Positions 18,168 through 27,001 of a stretch of DNA of 64,000 nucleotides are shown here, one piece after another. Both the position numbers and the translations under genes were made by a program. Each line of letters opens with the position of its first letter. Positions within the stretch are counted from its first letter, which is position 1. Below the pieces are notes generated by a model. That model was not told the origin of the DNA, searched no databases, and saw nothing but the letters and a program-made list of their open reading frames with translations. Source of the stretch: CAYVXE01 sp964455375 (lineage in GTDB: Bacteria > Zhuqueibacterota > Zhuqueibacteria > Oceanimicrobiales > Oceanimicrobiaceae); assembly GCA_964455375.1 (NCBI GenBank), contig CAYVXE010000002.1, positions 30,598 through 94,597 of the forward strand, given 5' to 3'.

Positions 18168-20207
18168 ATGAAGAAAACACAAGATGTTTCGTACATTCCA
18201 TCTGAGACCAGTTTGGCGGAGTTTACGGTTAAAGCCATCGTTTTAGGTCTCATCATGGCGGTGGTTCTGGGTGCAGCAAATGCCTATCTGGGTCTGAAAG
18301 CCGGCATGACTATTTCAGCGACATTTCCGGCTGCTGTGATCGCCATTGCAGCATTTCGTCTGCCTTTCATGCGCGGAAATATTCTTGAACAAAATATTGC
18401 ACGAACCACGGCTTCGGTTGGTGAAGCGCTGGTTGCCGGAGCAATTTTTACGATTCCGGCATTTGTCATGGTGGAAATGGACGGGCAGCGTTTATGGGTA
18501 CATTTTAATTACTGGGAAACTTCTTCAATTCTGCTTGTTGGGGGCGTTTTGGGGATTCTTTTTGTTATTCTGTTGCGGCGAACCCTTGTCGTTGATGCAG
18601 ACCTGCCTTTTCCTGAAAGTTACGCCTGTTACGAAATCGTCCGCGCCGGTCAGCATGGGGAAAGCGGCGCCAATTATGTCTTTGGGGCGATGGGAGTTGG
18701 CGTTTTACTGGAACTGCTTAAAAACAGTAACGGCATGGCGATTTTTCGTGAAAATGTTCAGGTATTTATGAAGTTTCCGAAATCGGTCATTCACCATTTT
18801 ACCAGTTCGCGTCAGGCGCTTGGCAATGTAACCCACACCGGCGGTTTGACGTTGGCTTCGCCACTTGCCTCACCCGCGTTGATGGGGGTCGGTTATATTA
18901 TCGGGCCCAGGTTAGCATCCATTAATTTTAGTGGTGGGGTTCTGGCATGGTTGGTGTTTATCCCGCTGGCGCTGTTCATCAATCCGGATTTGCGCAGTCA
19001 GTTACTTCTCGATGGACACGCTGTTCCCTGGAATGAACTGTCCTATTCGATTTGGTACAATCAAATCCGTCCCATTGCTGTGGGCGCTATGCTGGTCGGC
19101 TCTATGTACACACTTTGGGGCTTGCGAGGGTCGATTTTCTCGGCATTTCATGGCGCATTTAAAGCAAAGGGAAGCGCAGACGCCGCGTTCAAGGAAAATC
19201 GACTTGAAAAAGATATCAATATGAAATGGATTATCATCTCCACTATCGGGTTAATCATCCCGATTACGCTCGTTTATTATTTGTTTACTCACAGTTTGGG
19301 AGGTGCTCTTATCGCCGCGGTCATTATGACTGTGACCGGGTTTTTGTTTGCAGGCGTGGGCGGTTGGCTCGTGGGGTTGGTCGGCGGGTCGAATCAACCG
19401 ATTTCCGGTTTGGCTCTGTCAGCTCTTATTGTGGCTGCGCTGGTAATGGTAGCGATTGGCGTTGTCGGATTGAGCGGTGTGGCGGCCGTGCTTGCTGTTG
19501 CGGCGGTTGTTTGCTGTGCAACCTCCATGGCCGGCGATATGATCCAGGATTTAAAAGTCGGTCATCTCATTGGGGGTACACCGTGGAAAATGGAAGTTGC
19601 TGAAATTATCAGCACAGTTCTGGTGTCATTTGTACTCGTTTTTCCAATTATTCTTTTGCATGAAGGGAATATTGCTGCCGGTGGCATTGGCATTGGCGAT
19701 ACCCGGCTGCCGGCACCACAGGCCGGATTGATGGCACAGATCGCTACTGGAATAGTGGGTGGCGATATGGCCTGGGGTCTGATTATCATTGGAATGTTTT
19801 TTGCAATTGCCTTGATTATGGTGGATGCGCCGGCGCCCATGCTCATTGCAGTGGGCATGTACTTGCCATTTGATACGACCTTTGCCATTTTTGTGGGTGG
19901 TCTCATTAAATTAGCCATGGACAAATTCATGGAAAAACGAAAAGCTGATAGCGACGAAAAAATGCGAGCGGAAAATGTCGGTACCCTCGTCGCTTCCGGT
20001 TTCATTGCGGGTGAGGCGTTGACCGGCGTGCTGCTTGCGGGGCTGGTCTTAATGGGAATTCCCTCGATTACGTCATTGGTTGCCGGTGTGGATGAATTTA
20101 GTTTTGTCCATTCTGCGGTTGGGGGATGGCTGTCCATAATTATTTTTGGTGTCGTCGCTTATGGGTTAATCAAGATTCCCATGAATGGCGCCGGTAAAAG
20201 TGACTAA
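18168..20207 (+). CDS. OPT family oligopeptide transporter
   Basis: 679 residues, strongly hydrophobic along most of its length, with roughly 14-16 membrane segments. The N-terminal AYLGLKAGMTISATFPAAV and the LPFPESYACYEIVRAG segment are typical of prokaryotic OPT (oligopeptide/YSL) proteins. These are proton-coupled importers of peptides or metal chelates at the inner membrane; the substrate cannot be told. GGAGG lies a few bases before the ATG. It is flanked by radC and mutL on the same strand, with gaps of 131 and 191 bases, and need not be cotranscribed with either. Confidence 0.92.
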   Translation: MKKTQDVSYIPSETSLAEFTVKAIVLGLIMAVVLGAANAYLGLKAGMTISATFPAAVIAIAAFRLPFMRGNILEQNIARTTASVGEALVAGAIFTIPAFVMVEMDGQRLWVHFNYWETSSILLVGGVLGILFVILLRRTLVVDADLPFPESYACYEIVRAGQHGESGANYVFGAMGVGVLLELLKNSNGMAIFRENVQVFMKFPKSVIHHFTSSRQALGNVTHTGGLTLASPLASPALMGVGYIIGPRLASINFSGGVLAWLVFIPLALFINPDLRSQLLLDGHAVPWNELSYSIWYNQIRPIAVGAMLVGSMYTLWGLRGSIFSAFHGAFKAKGSADAAFKENRLEKDINMKWIIISTIGLIIPITLVYYLFTHSLGGALIAAVIMTVTGFLFAGVGGWLVGLVGGSNQPISGLALSALIVAALVMVAIGVVGLSGVAAVLAVAAVVCCATSMAGDMIQDLKVGHLIGGTPWKMEVAEIISTVLVSFVLVFPIILLHEGNIAAGGIGIGDTRLPAPQAGLMAQIATGIVGGDMAWGLIIIGMFFAIALIMVDAPAPMLIAVGMYLPFDTTFAIFVGGLIKLAMDKFMEKRKADSDEKMRAENVGTLVASGFIAGEALTGVLLAGLVLMGIPSITSLVAGVDEFSFVHSAVGGWLSIIIFGVVAYGLIKIPMNGAGKSD

Positions 20208-20398
20208 CGGGATGGTCAAAAAAATCGGCATTAAGTAAATTTTTATACAGAGCGCAGCAGACGTTTGTTTTAATAATGCGTTACTTCGCTGAAGCTGAAG
20301 CAGGAAACTCCTTTTTCGGCGAACTCAATTGGTGATTGAATATTATATTGGAAAGCATATTTTACACATTTCAGTCAGGGGGAACGTAGCAATTAAGA

Positions 20399-22180
20399 AT
20401 GATTTCAACGACAACTAAAATTAAACTGCTACCGGAAGATTTAACCAATAAGATCGCCGCCGGTGAAGTTGTGGAGCGACCGGCTTCGGTGGTTAAAGAA
20501 CTGGTTGAAAATTCCATTGATGCCGGTGCCACCGAAATAACAATTATTGTCAAAGACGGTGGCAAGGCGTTGATTCAAGTGGTAGACAACGGTTCCGGCA
20601 TGGATCAGGGAGATCTTCTGTTGGCCTTTCAACGGCATGCCACCAGTAAAATTTACACGTATCAGGATTTGCTGCAAATAAACACGCTGGGGTTTCGAGG
20701 TGAGGCGTTGGCGAGTATCGCTTCGGTGGCACGGGTTGACGCTAAGTCTAAAACGGAAGAAAGCGATACAGGATACGGACTTCAGGCCGCAGGTGGTGTG
20801 CTGAGTGACATTCAGGCGACGGCATGTGCTACAGGTACGTCTATAGCCGTGAAGCAGTTGTTTTACAATACTCCAGCGCGGCGGAAATTCTTAAAAAAAA
20901 CCGCCACCGAATACAGGCAGATTGTCGCCGTTCTGAATCGTTTTTTTATCGCCCATCCTGAAATTTCATTTACCTTTGTGAATAGCGACGAAGTTGTTTT
21001 TGAGCTTAAACGCGAGAGTCAGAACCAGCGGATCAGGTCAGTTTTCGGGGCAAGAGTGGCAAACAGCATGCTGCAAATTGAAAATGATGGTCCGGTAGGA
21101 ATAACCGGGTTTGTGGGCAAACCGGATATTTTGCGGCGTTCCAGAGGCGACCAATTCATGTTCCTGAACCGGCGTTATTTCACCAGTAAAAATCTGCATT
21201 ATGCGGTGATAAATGCTTTTGGCGAAATTTTGCCGAGAGGGCTGTACCCGGTGTATGCGATTTTTCTTAAGATTGATCCTGCCGAAGTGGATGTGAATGT
21301 ACATCCCACAAAAATGGAAATAAAATTTGCCAATGAGAATCTTATTTTCAGCAGTATCAGAGGGGCGGTGAAACGAGCGTTAAATTCCGAAAAAGTTATT
21401 CCGGTTCTGTCTCATGTATCAGGCGGGGAGGCATTTTCACTGCCCGATTTTCCATTAAACCAGACGGCTGCTTTTGAACCTGCCAGGCAAAATGCTTTTG
21501 AGTTTACAAGTCCGGCCAACAGGGATTCCGAACCGGCAACCGTTTCTCAATTCCCGCCTTCGGAACAGAGTGAACAAGACGCTGTTCAGAATATTCCCGG
21601 GACAAAGATCCGGTTTGAAAGGACCAATGTCTGGCAAATTCATAACAAATATATTTTGTCGCAGATAAAAAGCGGTATGATCATTATCGACCAGCATGTG
21701 GCACATGAGCGGATTCTCTATGAAGATGCTTTAAAGTATTTTGAATTGCGTAAACCGTCGTCGCAACAACTTTTGTTTCCACAGGTCATAGAATTATCCA
21801 TGGAAGACTTCACTATTTTGCTGGAAATGATTCCCTTTCTGGAGAGAATTGGTTTTGTCATCAAATCATTCGGTAAAAACACGGTGGCGGTGGAAGGTGT
21901 GCCTTCCGGTGTGAAAATAAGTAATGATGAGAAGATTCTGCTGGATATTCTCGATGAGTACAAGCGCGGTCTGCGGGAGAATGTGGAGATACGCGAGAAT
22001 GTGGCCAGATCCTTTGCCTGTCACTCGGCGATCAAAGCAGGGGATCAGCTTTCACTGGAAGAAATGAATATGCTCATCGATAAATTGTTCAGTACGAAAG
22101 AGCCGTACTATTGTCCACACGGGCGGCCTATTGTCATTCATGTTCCGTTGGAGGAATTGGACCGGCGGTTTAAGCGTTAA
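20399..22180 (+). CDS. mutL: DNA mismatch repair protein MutL (endonuclease type)
   Basis: 593 residues. The N-terminal GHKL ATPase has ELVENSIDAGATEI, VDNGSGMD and LGFRGEALASI. The C-terminal domain retains the endonuclease motif in the form DQHVAHERILYE (consensus DQHA-x2-E-x4-E, with Val for Ala), plus CHSAIKAGD and CPHGRPIVIH, the metal-site motifs. So this should be a nicking MutL as in bacteria lacking MutH; that conclusion rests on motif knowledge. A linker of low conservation lies around residues 330-400. No mutS is nearby. A dispersed palindromic repeat follows the stop. Confidence 0.96.
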   Translation: MISTTTKIKLLPEDLTNKIAAGEVVERPASVVKELVENSIDAGATEITIIVKDGGKALIQVVDNGSGMDQGDLLLAFQRHATSKIYTYQDLLQINTLGFRGEALASIASVARVDAKSKTEESDTGYGLQAAGGVLSDIQATACATGTSIAVKQLFYNTPARRKFLKKTATEYRQIVAVLNRFFIAHPEISFTFVNSDEVVFELKRESQNQRIRSVFGARVANSMLQIENDGPVGITGFVGKPDILRRSRGDQFMFLNRRYFTSKNLHYAVINAFGEILPRGLYPVYAIFLKIDPAEVDVNVHPTKMEIKFANENLIFSSIRGAVKRALNSEKVIPVLSHVSGGEAFSLPDFPLNQTAAFEPARQNAFEFTSPANRDSEPATVSQFPPSEQSEQDAVQNIPGTKIRFERTNVWQIHNKYILSQIKSGMIIIDQHVAHERILYEDALKYFELRKPSSQQLLFPQVIELSMEDFTILLEMIPFLERIGFVIKSFGKNTVAVEGVPSGVKISNDEKILLDILDEYKRGLRENVEIRENVARSFACHSAIKAGDQLSLEEMNMLIDKLFSTKEPYYCPHGRPIVIHVPLEELDRRFKR

Positions 22181-22191
22181 AATGCCATATT

Positions 22192-22241
22192 TATGTCGTG
22201 GAGCATGAGCTTAATTTCTCAACATAAATGTTGAGCTACAA
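22192..22241. repeat. Dispersed palindromic repeat, copy B
   Basis: TATGTCGTGGAGC, then TTTCTCAACATAAATGTTGAGCTACA in two pieces, matching copy A at 8353-8411. The inner CAACAT-AA-ATGTTG is palindromic. It lies 12 bases after mutL and just before the trp promoter. Confidence 0.65.
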
Positions 22242-22248
22242 ATAATTC

Positions 22249-22277
22249 TTGACTTCTTGAATCTGATTTTGTATAAT
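22249..22277 (+). promoter_or_regulatory. Promoter of the trp/aro super-operon
   Basis: TTGACT (22249-22254), exactly 17 bases, then TATAAT (22272-22277). Expected transcription start is near 22284, giving about 24 untranslated bases before the leader peptide ATG. Confidence 0.85.
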
Positions 22278-22307
22278 CTTGTAATCAGTCATAAAAATCA
22301 AAAAAAA

Positions 22308-22415
22308 ATGATCAAACGTATTTTTTCCACAATCTTTAATAACAGCAACTGGTATTATTGGTATTGGTATTTTACCTGTGTGGGGAAAAATACGTGTTTA
22401 GGCAAATTTAAATAG
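22308..22415 (+). CDS. Aromatic-rich attenuator leader peptide (TrpL-like, Trp/Tyr/Phe)
   Basis: A 35-codon frame, ATG at 22308 and TAG at 22413-22415, too short for routine gene calling. Codons 15-22 read Trp-Tyr-Tyr-Trp-Tyr-Trp-Tyr-Phe (22350-22373), eight aromatic codons in a row with three Trp and four Tyr. It begins about 24 bases after the predicted start of transcription and ends 25 bases before the attenuator terminator. There is no Shine-Dalgarno site; the ATG follows an A-rich tract, so initiation efficiency is uncertain. Its position, promoter, hairpins and the downstream trp genes together make a ribosome-stalling leader the best reading. The peptide itself probably has no function. 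Unlike enterobacterial TrpL it carries more Tyr than Trp codons. Confidence 0.85.
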   Translation: MIKRIFSTIFNNSNWYYWYWYFTCVGKNTCLGKFK

Positions 22416-22478
22416 CTTTATTTAGGAACACGAATTTTGACCCACTATATAAACATTATATAGTGGGTTTTTTATTTT
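22316..22478 (+). promoter_or_regulatory. Transcription attenuator with competing hairpins ahead of trpE
   Basis: Four segments can be paired by hand. Segment 1 (22316-22330, ACGTATTTTTTCCAC) pairs with segment 2 (22380-22395, GTGGGGAAAAATACGT) with two G-T wobbles and one bulge. Segment 2 (22380-22398) alternatively pairs with segment 3 (22427-22445): GTGGG/CCCAC, AAAAT/ATTTT and CGTGTT/AACACG, split by a 2x2 and a 1x1 mismatch, with an inner TAAATA/TATTTA hairpin. Segment 3 (from 22441) also forms the 12-bp terminator stem. A ribosome stalled on the aromatic codons (22350-22373) lies between segments 1 and 2 and would favour 2:3 (read-through); one that finishes at 22415 leaves 1:2 and the terminator. 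Confidence 0.75.
22441..22478 (+). terminator. Attenuator terminator before trpE
   Basis: CCCACTATATAA (22441-22452) and TTATATAGTGGG (22456-22467) are exact complements around a 3-base loop, followed by TTTTTTATTTT. It ends 24 bases before the trpE ATG. Confidence 0.9.
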
Positions 22479-22502
22479 GTGCCGAACCTAAAGCGGGAAA
22501 CG

Positions 22503-23972
22503 ATGAATTATTCAGAATTTGAAACTCTGGCAAAACAGGGGAATGTGATTCCGGTTTACCAAACCTATCTGGCGGATCTATTAACGCCGGTATCGGCATT
22601 TTTGAGGTTAGCTCAGGCATCAAAAAATGCCTTTCTTTTTGAAAGTGTGGAAGGGGGAGAAAAAACCGCCCGCTTTTCTTTCCTCGGCTGCGATCCCTTT
22701 TGTACCATTCAATTTTCAGAAAATACAATTGAAGAAATGCGACTTGGGAAAAGGGAACGTTTTAAAAGCGACATCTTCGAACATCTTAAAAAGCTGTTTG
22801 GGAATTATCAAATGGTGCGTCCCGAAAATTTACCGAGATTTACCGGCGGCGCTGTGGGCTATTTCGGCTATGAAACGATTCACCTCATTGAAGATGTTCC
22901 GGTTTTGCAGAATGGCTCACAAACATTTCCCGAAGCCGCGTTTATGTTGTTTGATACTATCTTGGCGTTCGACCACCTGAAACATCAAATCTATATCATC
23001 AAAAATGTGCGGCTTGATGAGGAATCCGGATCATTGCCTAAATTATTCGAACATGCACAGGCGACGATTAGCGGCATTAAACAGCGTTTGGACTGTGAAT
23101 TAAATCGTATAAAAAATGACCGCGCTGTGGAGGATAGCCGGGTTGAGTCAAATTTCAATGCAGCGGATTTTTGTTTGGCGGTGTCCCGGGCAAAAGAATT
23201 TATTCAGGCCGGTGATATTTTTCAGGTTGTTTTGTCGCAGCAGTTCAGGCGAAAAATCAGCGTCACCCCTTTTGATATTTATCGCGCCCTGCGAATCATC
23301 AATCCATCGCCTTATCTGTATTTCGTAAAAATGGATGATAAATGCATTATTGGCTCATCGCCGGAGCTATTGGTGCGCGTTGAAAACAGGAAGATTGAAG
23401 TCAGACCAATCGCAGGTACTCGTAAACGTGGTCAAACGCCGGCTGAAGATAGTGAGCTTATGGCCGATTTGGAGCAGGATCCGAAGGAAGTTGCGGAACA
23501 TACAATGTTGGTGGATTTAGGCCGGAATGATGTTGGGCAGGTGAGTGAGTTCGGTTCGGTTGAGGTGACGGAGTTTATGCAGGTTGAAAAATATTCGCAT
23601 GTCATGCATCTGGTTTCCAATGTGCAGGGGAAATTACGTGAAAATTTAACCGCCATCGATGCGCTAAAGGCCTGTTTTCCTGCAGGCACGGTTTCCGGAG
23701 CACCCAAAATCAGGGCTATGGAAATCATCAGTGAACTGGAACCTGAGAAGCGCGGCGTTTATGCCGGAGCTCTCGGTTACCTGGATTTTTCCGGAAATTT
23801 AGATACCTGCATTGCGATCCGGACGATTTTGACGGAGAAGAAATACGCTTATTTTCAGGCCGGCGCCGGCATCGTTGCCGACTCTGTTCCGGAAAGTGAG
23901 TATCATGAAACTATGCATAAATCCGCTGCACTCCGGGAGGCGATAGATTTCGCTGAAAGGGGATTGAAATGA
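22503..23972 (+). CDS. trpE: Anthranilate synthase component I
   Basis: 489 residues from the ATG at 22503; a GTG at 22479 is in frame but sits right after the terminator T run, while GGGAAA precedes the ATG. Makes anthranilate from chorismate using ammonia from TrpG. The LFESVE segment at residues 45-50 corresponds to the tryptophan-feedback site of TrpE proteins, and the C-terminal chorismate-binding domain has PIAGTRKRG, ASGAPKIRAM-like SGAPKIRAMEII and GAGIVADS. It is the first structural gene after the attenuator and overlaps trpG by four bases (ATGA). Confidence 0.97.
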   Translation: MNYSEFETLAKQGNVIPVYQTYLADLLTPVSAFLRLAQASKNAFLFESVEGGEKTARFSFLGCDPFCTIQFSENTIEEMRLGKRERFKSDIFEHLKKLFGNYQMVRPENLPRFTGGAVGYFGYETIHLIEDVPVLQNGSQTFPEAAFMLFDTILAFDHLKHQIYIIKNVRLDEESGSLPKLFEHAQATISGIKQRLDCELNRIKNDRAVEDSRVESNFNAADFCLAVSRAKEFIQAGDIFQVVLSQQFRRKISVTPFDIYRALRIINPSPYLYFVKMDDKCIIGSSPELLVRVENRKIEVRPIAGTRKRGQTPAEDSELMADLEQDPKEVAEHTMLVDLGRNDVGQVSEFGSVEVTEFMQVEKYSHVMHLVSNVQGKLRENLTAIDALKACFPAGTVSGAPKIRAMEIISELEPEKRGVYAGALGYLDFSGNLDTCIAIRTILTEKKYAYFQAGAGIVADSVPESEYHETMHKSAALREAIDFAERGLK

Positions 23973-24559
23973 TTCTGGTCGTCGACAACTACGATTCTTT
24001 TACGTATAATCTGGTGCAGTATCTGGGTGAATTGGGCGCTAAATTGCTCGTAAAACGCAATGACAAAATCTCATTGACGGAGATAAAAGATATGAATCCC
24101 GACGGAGTGGTTATTTCGCCGGGGCCGGGTAGACCGGAGAACGCCGGTATTTCTGTGTCTCTCATCGCCGAGTTCGCCGGTTGTATGCCGATTCTTGGCG
24201 TTTGTTTGGGACATCAGGCAATTGGACAGGCATTTGGCGGAAAAATCATCTCTGCACCCGTTCTCATGCATGGAAAGACGTCGCGCATTCAGCACAACCA
24301 GCAAGGCGTGTTTGCAACGCTTCCCAATCCGTTTGCGGCAACGCGTTACCATTCTCTGATTGTTGAAAAAAGGAGTCTGCCCGAAGAGCTTATCGTAACT
24401 GCGGAAACAGAAGACCGAATCATCATGGGACTGCGACATAAAGTGAAACCCGTCTTCGGTGTTCAATTTCACCCGGAGTCTATTTTAACAGAGGTGGGTA
24501 AGAAATTGCTCGATAACTTTCTAAAAATGTGTACAAAATTTAAAGGAAATGCGTCATGA
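23969..24559 (+). CDS. trpG: Anthranilate synthase component II (glutamine amidotransferase)
   Basis: 196 residues, a class I amidotransferase. The catalytic triad is visible: Cys in GVCLGHQAIG (about residue 79), and His and Glu in VQFHPESI near residue 170. DNYDSFTYNLVQYLGELG at the start is characteristic of TrpG/PabA. It supplies ammonia to TrpE; the same protein could also serve a PabB elsewhere, which cannot be told. It overlaps trpE and trpD by four bases each, implying translational coupling and equal dosage. Confidence 0.97.
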   Translation: MILVVDNYDSFTYNLVQYLGELGAKLLVKRNDKISLTEIKDMNPDGVVISPGPGRPENAGISVSLIAEFAGCMPILGVCLGHQAIGQAFGGKIISAPVLMHGKTSRIQHNQQGVFATLPNPFAATRYHSLIVEKRSLPEELIVTAETEDRIIMGLRHKVKPVFGVQFHPESILTEVGKKLLDNFLKMCTKFKGNAS

Positions 24560-25575
24560 TGCAACATGTAATTCGAACCGTTACCGGCGGCAGGAATTTG
24601 AGCCGGGACGAAGCTTTTGAAACGATGCAAATCATCATGGACGGCGGGGCGACGCCTTCGCAGATTGCCGCTTTTCTCATCGCCGAAAAATGCAAGGGCG
24701 AGACCCTTGAGGAAGTGACTGGCTTTGCAAAGGCCATGCGGCAAAAGGCGACGACGGTCAAAACGAAACATCGCAATGCCATCGATATGTGCGGCACCGG
24801 CGGTGATGGTGCCGGGACCTTCAATATTTCAACGGTGGCGTCGTTTGTGGTAGCCGGTGGTGGCGTTCCGGTGGCAAAACATGGTAACCGTTCGGTCTCA
24901 AGCCGTTGTGGCAGCGCCGACTTGCTGGAAACGCTCGGTGTGAATATCAGTTTGAGTGCAGAGCAAATTGGCGTCTGCCTGGATGAGTTGGGCATTGCAT
25001 TTTTGTTTGCACCGGCGCTGCACAAAGCCATGAAGCATGCCGTGGTGCCAAGAAGGGAAATTGGTGTACGCACGGTTTTCAATTTGTTAGGTCCCATGAC
25101 GAATCCCGCCGCGGTGACCCGCCAGGTGATGGGTGTTTACCATCCAGATGTAAAACGTCTGGTGGCGGAAGTATTTCGAGAGTTAGGCGCCGAACACATT
25201 TTTGTGGTGCACAGCGCTGACGGATTGGATGAGGTCTCCATTTATGACGCAACTCCGGTCATTGAATTAAAAGCGGGCAGGATTTTGGAAAGGAGAATCA
25301 CTCCGGAGGATTTTGGCCTTGTCCGCAACGCAGCAAACGGCGTTCAGGGTGGGTCGCCTGAAGAGAACGCACAAATTGTAAAAGATGTCCTCGGTGGGCA
25401 GAAAAGTCCTGCCCGCGATTTTGTCATTGCAAACGCCGCCTGCGGTTTTGTTGTCGGCGGTGCGGCGCAATCGTTAAAGGAAGGCGCGGAATTGGCAGCG
25501 GAATCTATCGATTCCAGAAAGGCAAATGAAAAACTGCAAGCGTTAATCGAGATGACTCAGGCGATCGTCTCATGA
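24556..25575 (+). CDS. trpD: Anthranilate phosphoribosyltransferase
   Basis: 339 residues, normal for TrpD. The phosphoribosyl-pyrophosphate loop CGTGGDGAGTFNIST, the KHGNRSVSSRCGSADLLE block and the PRREIGVRTVFNLLGPMTNP block are all intact. It attaches a phosphoribosyl group to anthranilate. The gene is not fused to trpG, unlike enterobacteria. Start ATG overlaps the trpG stop; its stop overlaps the trpC start. Confidence 0.97.
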   Translation: MMQHVIRTVTGGRNLSRDEAFETMQIIMDGGATPSQIAAFLIAEKCKGETLEEVTGFAKAMRQKATTVKTKHRNAIDMCGTGGDGAGTFNISTVASFVVAGGGVPVAKHGNRSVSSRCGSADLLETLGVNISLSAEQIGVCLDELGIAFLFAPALHKAMKHAVVPRREIGVRTVFNLLGPMTNPAAVTRQVMGVYHPDVKRLVAEVFRELGAEHIFVVHSADGLDEVSIYDATPVIELKAGRILERRITPEDFGLVRNAANGVQGGSPEENAQIVKDVLGGQKSPARDFVIANAACGFVVGGAAQSLKEGAELAAESIDSRKANEKLQALIEMTQAIVS

Positions 25576-26366
25576 ATGATATTCTGAAAAATATTCTTCG
25601 GGATAAGAAAATGGAAATAGGTGCCAGTCAAGCAAAAGTACCGATTTCAAGATTGTTTGAAATAGCTGAAGAACAGGTACCTCCGGTTTCGTTGACGGAT
25701 GCGTTAGACCGTGAGACAGTCGCAGTCGTTGCCGAATTAAAAAAACAATCACCCACCGCAGGCGTGATTAAAGAAAATGCAGACATTGGCGGGATCGCTG
25801 AAAGTTATGCAGAAAATGGTGCTGCGGCTATTTCCGTACTGACGGATTTTCCCTATTTTGGCGGGACTTTGCAGGATTTAGCCCAGGTTCGTCACAGGGT
25901 GAATTTACCGCTTCTTCGCAAGGATTTTATTCTCGAACCGTATCAAATTGTCGAAGCCAGAGCGTTCGGTGCAGACGCCGTTTTGCTCATCGTAGCGGCA
26001 TTGGGACAGCCTCAATTCGTTGAACTGCTTGCGACCGCGGCAGAGGTTCGCATGCAGCCGTTGGTGGAAGTGCACACAGAAAAAGAAGCAGACCGGGGGT
26101 TATGCGAAAATGTTTCACTCCTCGGGATTAATAATCGAAACCTGAACACATTTGAAGTGGATTTACGAACCACAGAACGAGTGATGAAAATGATTCCGGA
26201 GGAGGTTCAGGTGATTTCAGAGAGCGGCATTAAATCCCCGGAGGATGTTGAAAGACTCGCCCAATGGGGCGTTGATGCGGTTCTTGTTGGCGAGACTTTC
26301 ATGCGGCACCCGGAGCCGGGGACAGCCCTGAAACCGTTTGTTGGAGTACCCAAATGTTCAAGGTGA
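25572..26366 (+). CDS. trpC: Indole-3-glycerol phosphate synthase
   Basis: 264 residues forming one TIM barrel. VAELKKQSPTAG contains the catalytic Lys, LLRKDFILEPYQI and GINNRNLNTFEVD are standard, and VISESGIKSPEDV closes the phosphate site. It converts carboxyphenylamino-deoxyribulose phosphate to indole glycerol phosphate. Separate from trpF, which starts 13 bases before the trpC stop in another frame. Confidence 0.97.
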   Translation: MNDILKNILRDKKMEIGASQAKVPISRLFEIAEEQVPPVSLTDALDRETVAVVAELKKQSPTAGVIKENADIGGIAESYAENGAAAISVLTDFPYFGGTLQDLAQVRHRVNLPLLRKDFILEPYQIVEARAFGADAVLLIVAALGQPQFVELLATAAEVRMQPLVEVHTEKEADRGLCENVSLLGINNRNLNTFEVDLRTTERVMKMIPEEVQVISESGIKSPEDVERLAQWGVDAVLVGETFMRHPEPGTALKPFVGVPKCSR

Positions 26367-26971
26367 AAGTGTGTGGTATCACGAATGAGGAAGATGCGTT
26401 GCTTGCCTGTGAAGCCGGCGCCGGGGCCTTGGGCTTTATTTTTTATGAAAAGAGTCCCCGTTTTATCGATCCTTTTGCCGCAGAGAAAATTATTTCAAAG
26501 CTGCCGGCATCGGTCAAAAAGGTGGGTGTGTTTGTCAATGCGCCGGTGGAAGATATAAATACGCGGTTTAAATTTCTCGATTTTGCACAGTTGCACGGTG
26601 ATGAAACGCCGGAATACTGCCGGCAGGTCACATTACCGGTGATAAAAGTCTTCCGCGTGCAGGCTTCATTTGATAGTCGTGAAATGCAGTCCTACAACCC
26701 GGATGGATTCTTGCTCGACACATACAGCCCGGCACAGCGGGGAGGAACCGGTGAAAGCTTTGATTGGCAAATTGCACGGGAAGCAAAGAAATATGGGAGA
26801 ATCATTCTTTCAGGTGGTTTGAATGCGCATAATGTTTTGCAAGCTGTAAACACAACGCTCCCGGATGCGGTGGATGTAAATAGCGGGATTGAGGCGGCTC
26901 CCGGTAAGAAAGACGTAAAAAAGTTGAAATCATTTTTTAAAGTACTCGAACAGACATACTTGACTAAATAA
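26354..26971 (+). CDS. trpF: Phosphoribosylanthranilate isomerase
   Basis: 205 residues. KVCGITNEEDALLA includes the catalytic Cys, VGVFVNAP and LDFAQLHGDETPEYC follow, and LSGGLNAHNVLQA and VDVNSGIEAAPGKKD complete the barrel's phosphate-binding end. It isomerises phosphoribosylanthranilate. A 30-base gap separates it from trpB, one of the larger gaps inside the operon. Confidence 0.97.
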   Translation: MFKVKVCGITNEEDALLACEAGAGALGFIFYEKSPRFIDPFAAEKIISKLPASVKKVGVFVNAPVEDINTRFKFLDFAQLHGDETPEYCRQVTLPVIKVFRVQASFDSREMQSYNPDGFLLDTYSPAQRGGTGESFDWQIAREAKKYGRIILSGGLNAHNVLQAVNTTLPDAVDVNSGIEAAPGKKDVKKLKSFFKVLEQTYLTK

Positions 26972-27001
26972 CGAAATAATCTAATTGGAAGGCATTGCAT
27001 C

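Noticed and set aside
19562..20137. Minus-strand open frame of 191 residues opposite the OPT transporter
   Set aside because: Pro/Ser/Ile-rich antisense shadow of a hydrophobic transporter gene.
22181..22502. T-box riboswitch or TRAP-binding leader in front of trpE
   Set aside because: No T-box TGGNACCGCG-like motif and no series of GAG/TAG triplets; the translated aromatic codon run with competing hairpins explains the region better.
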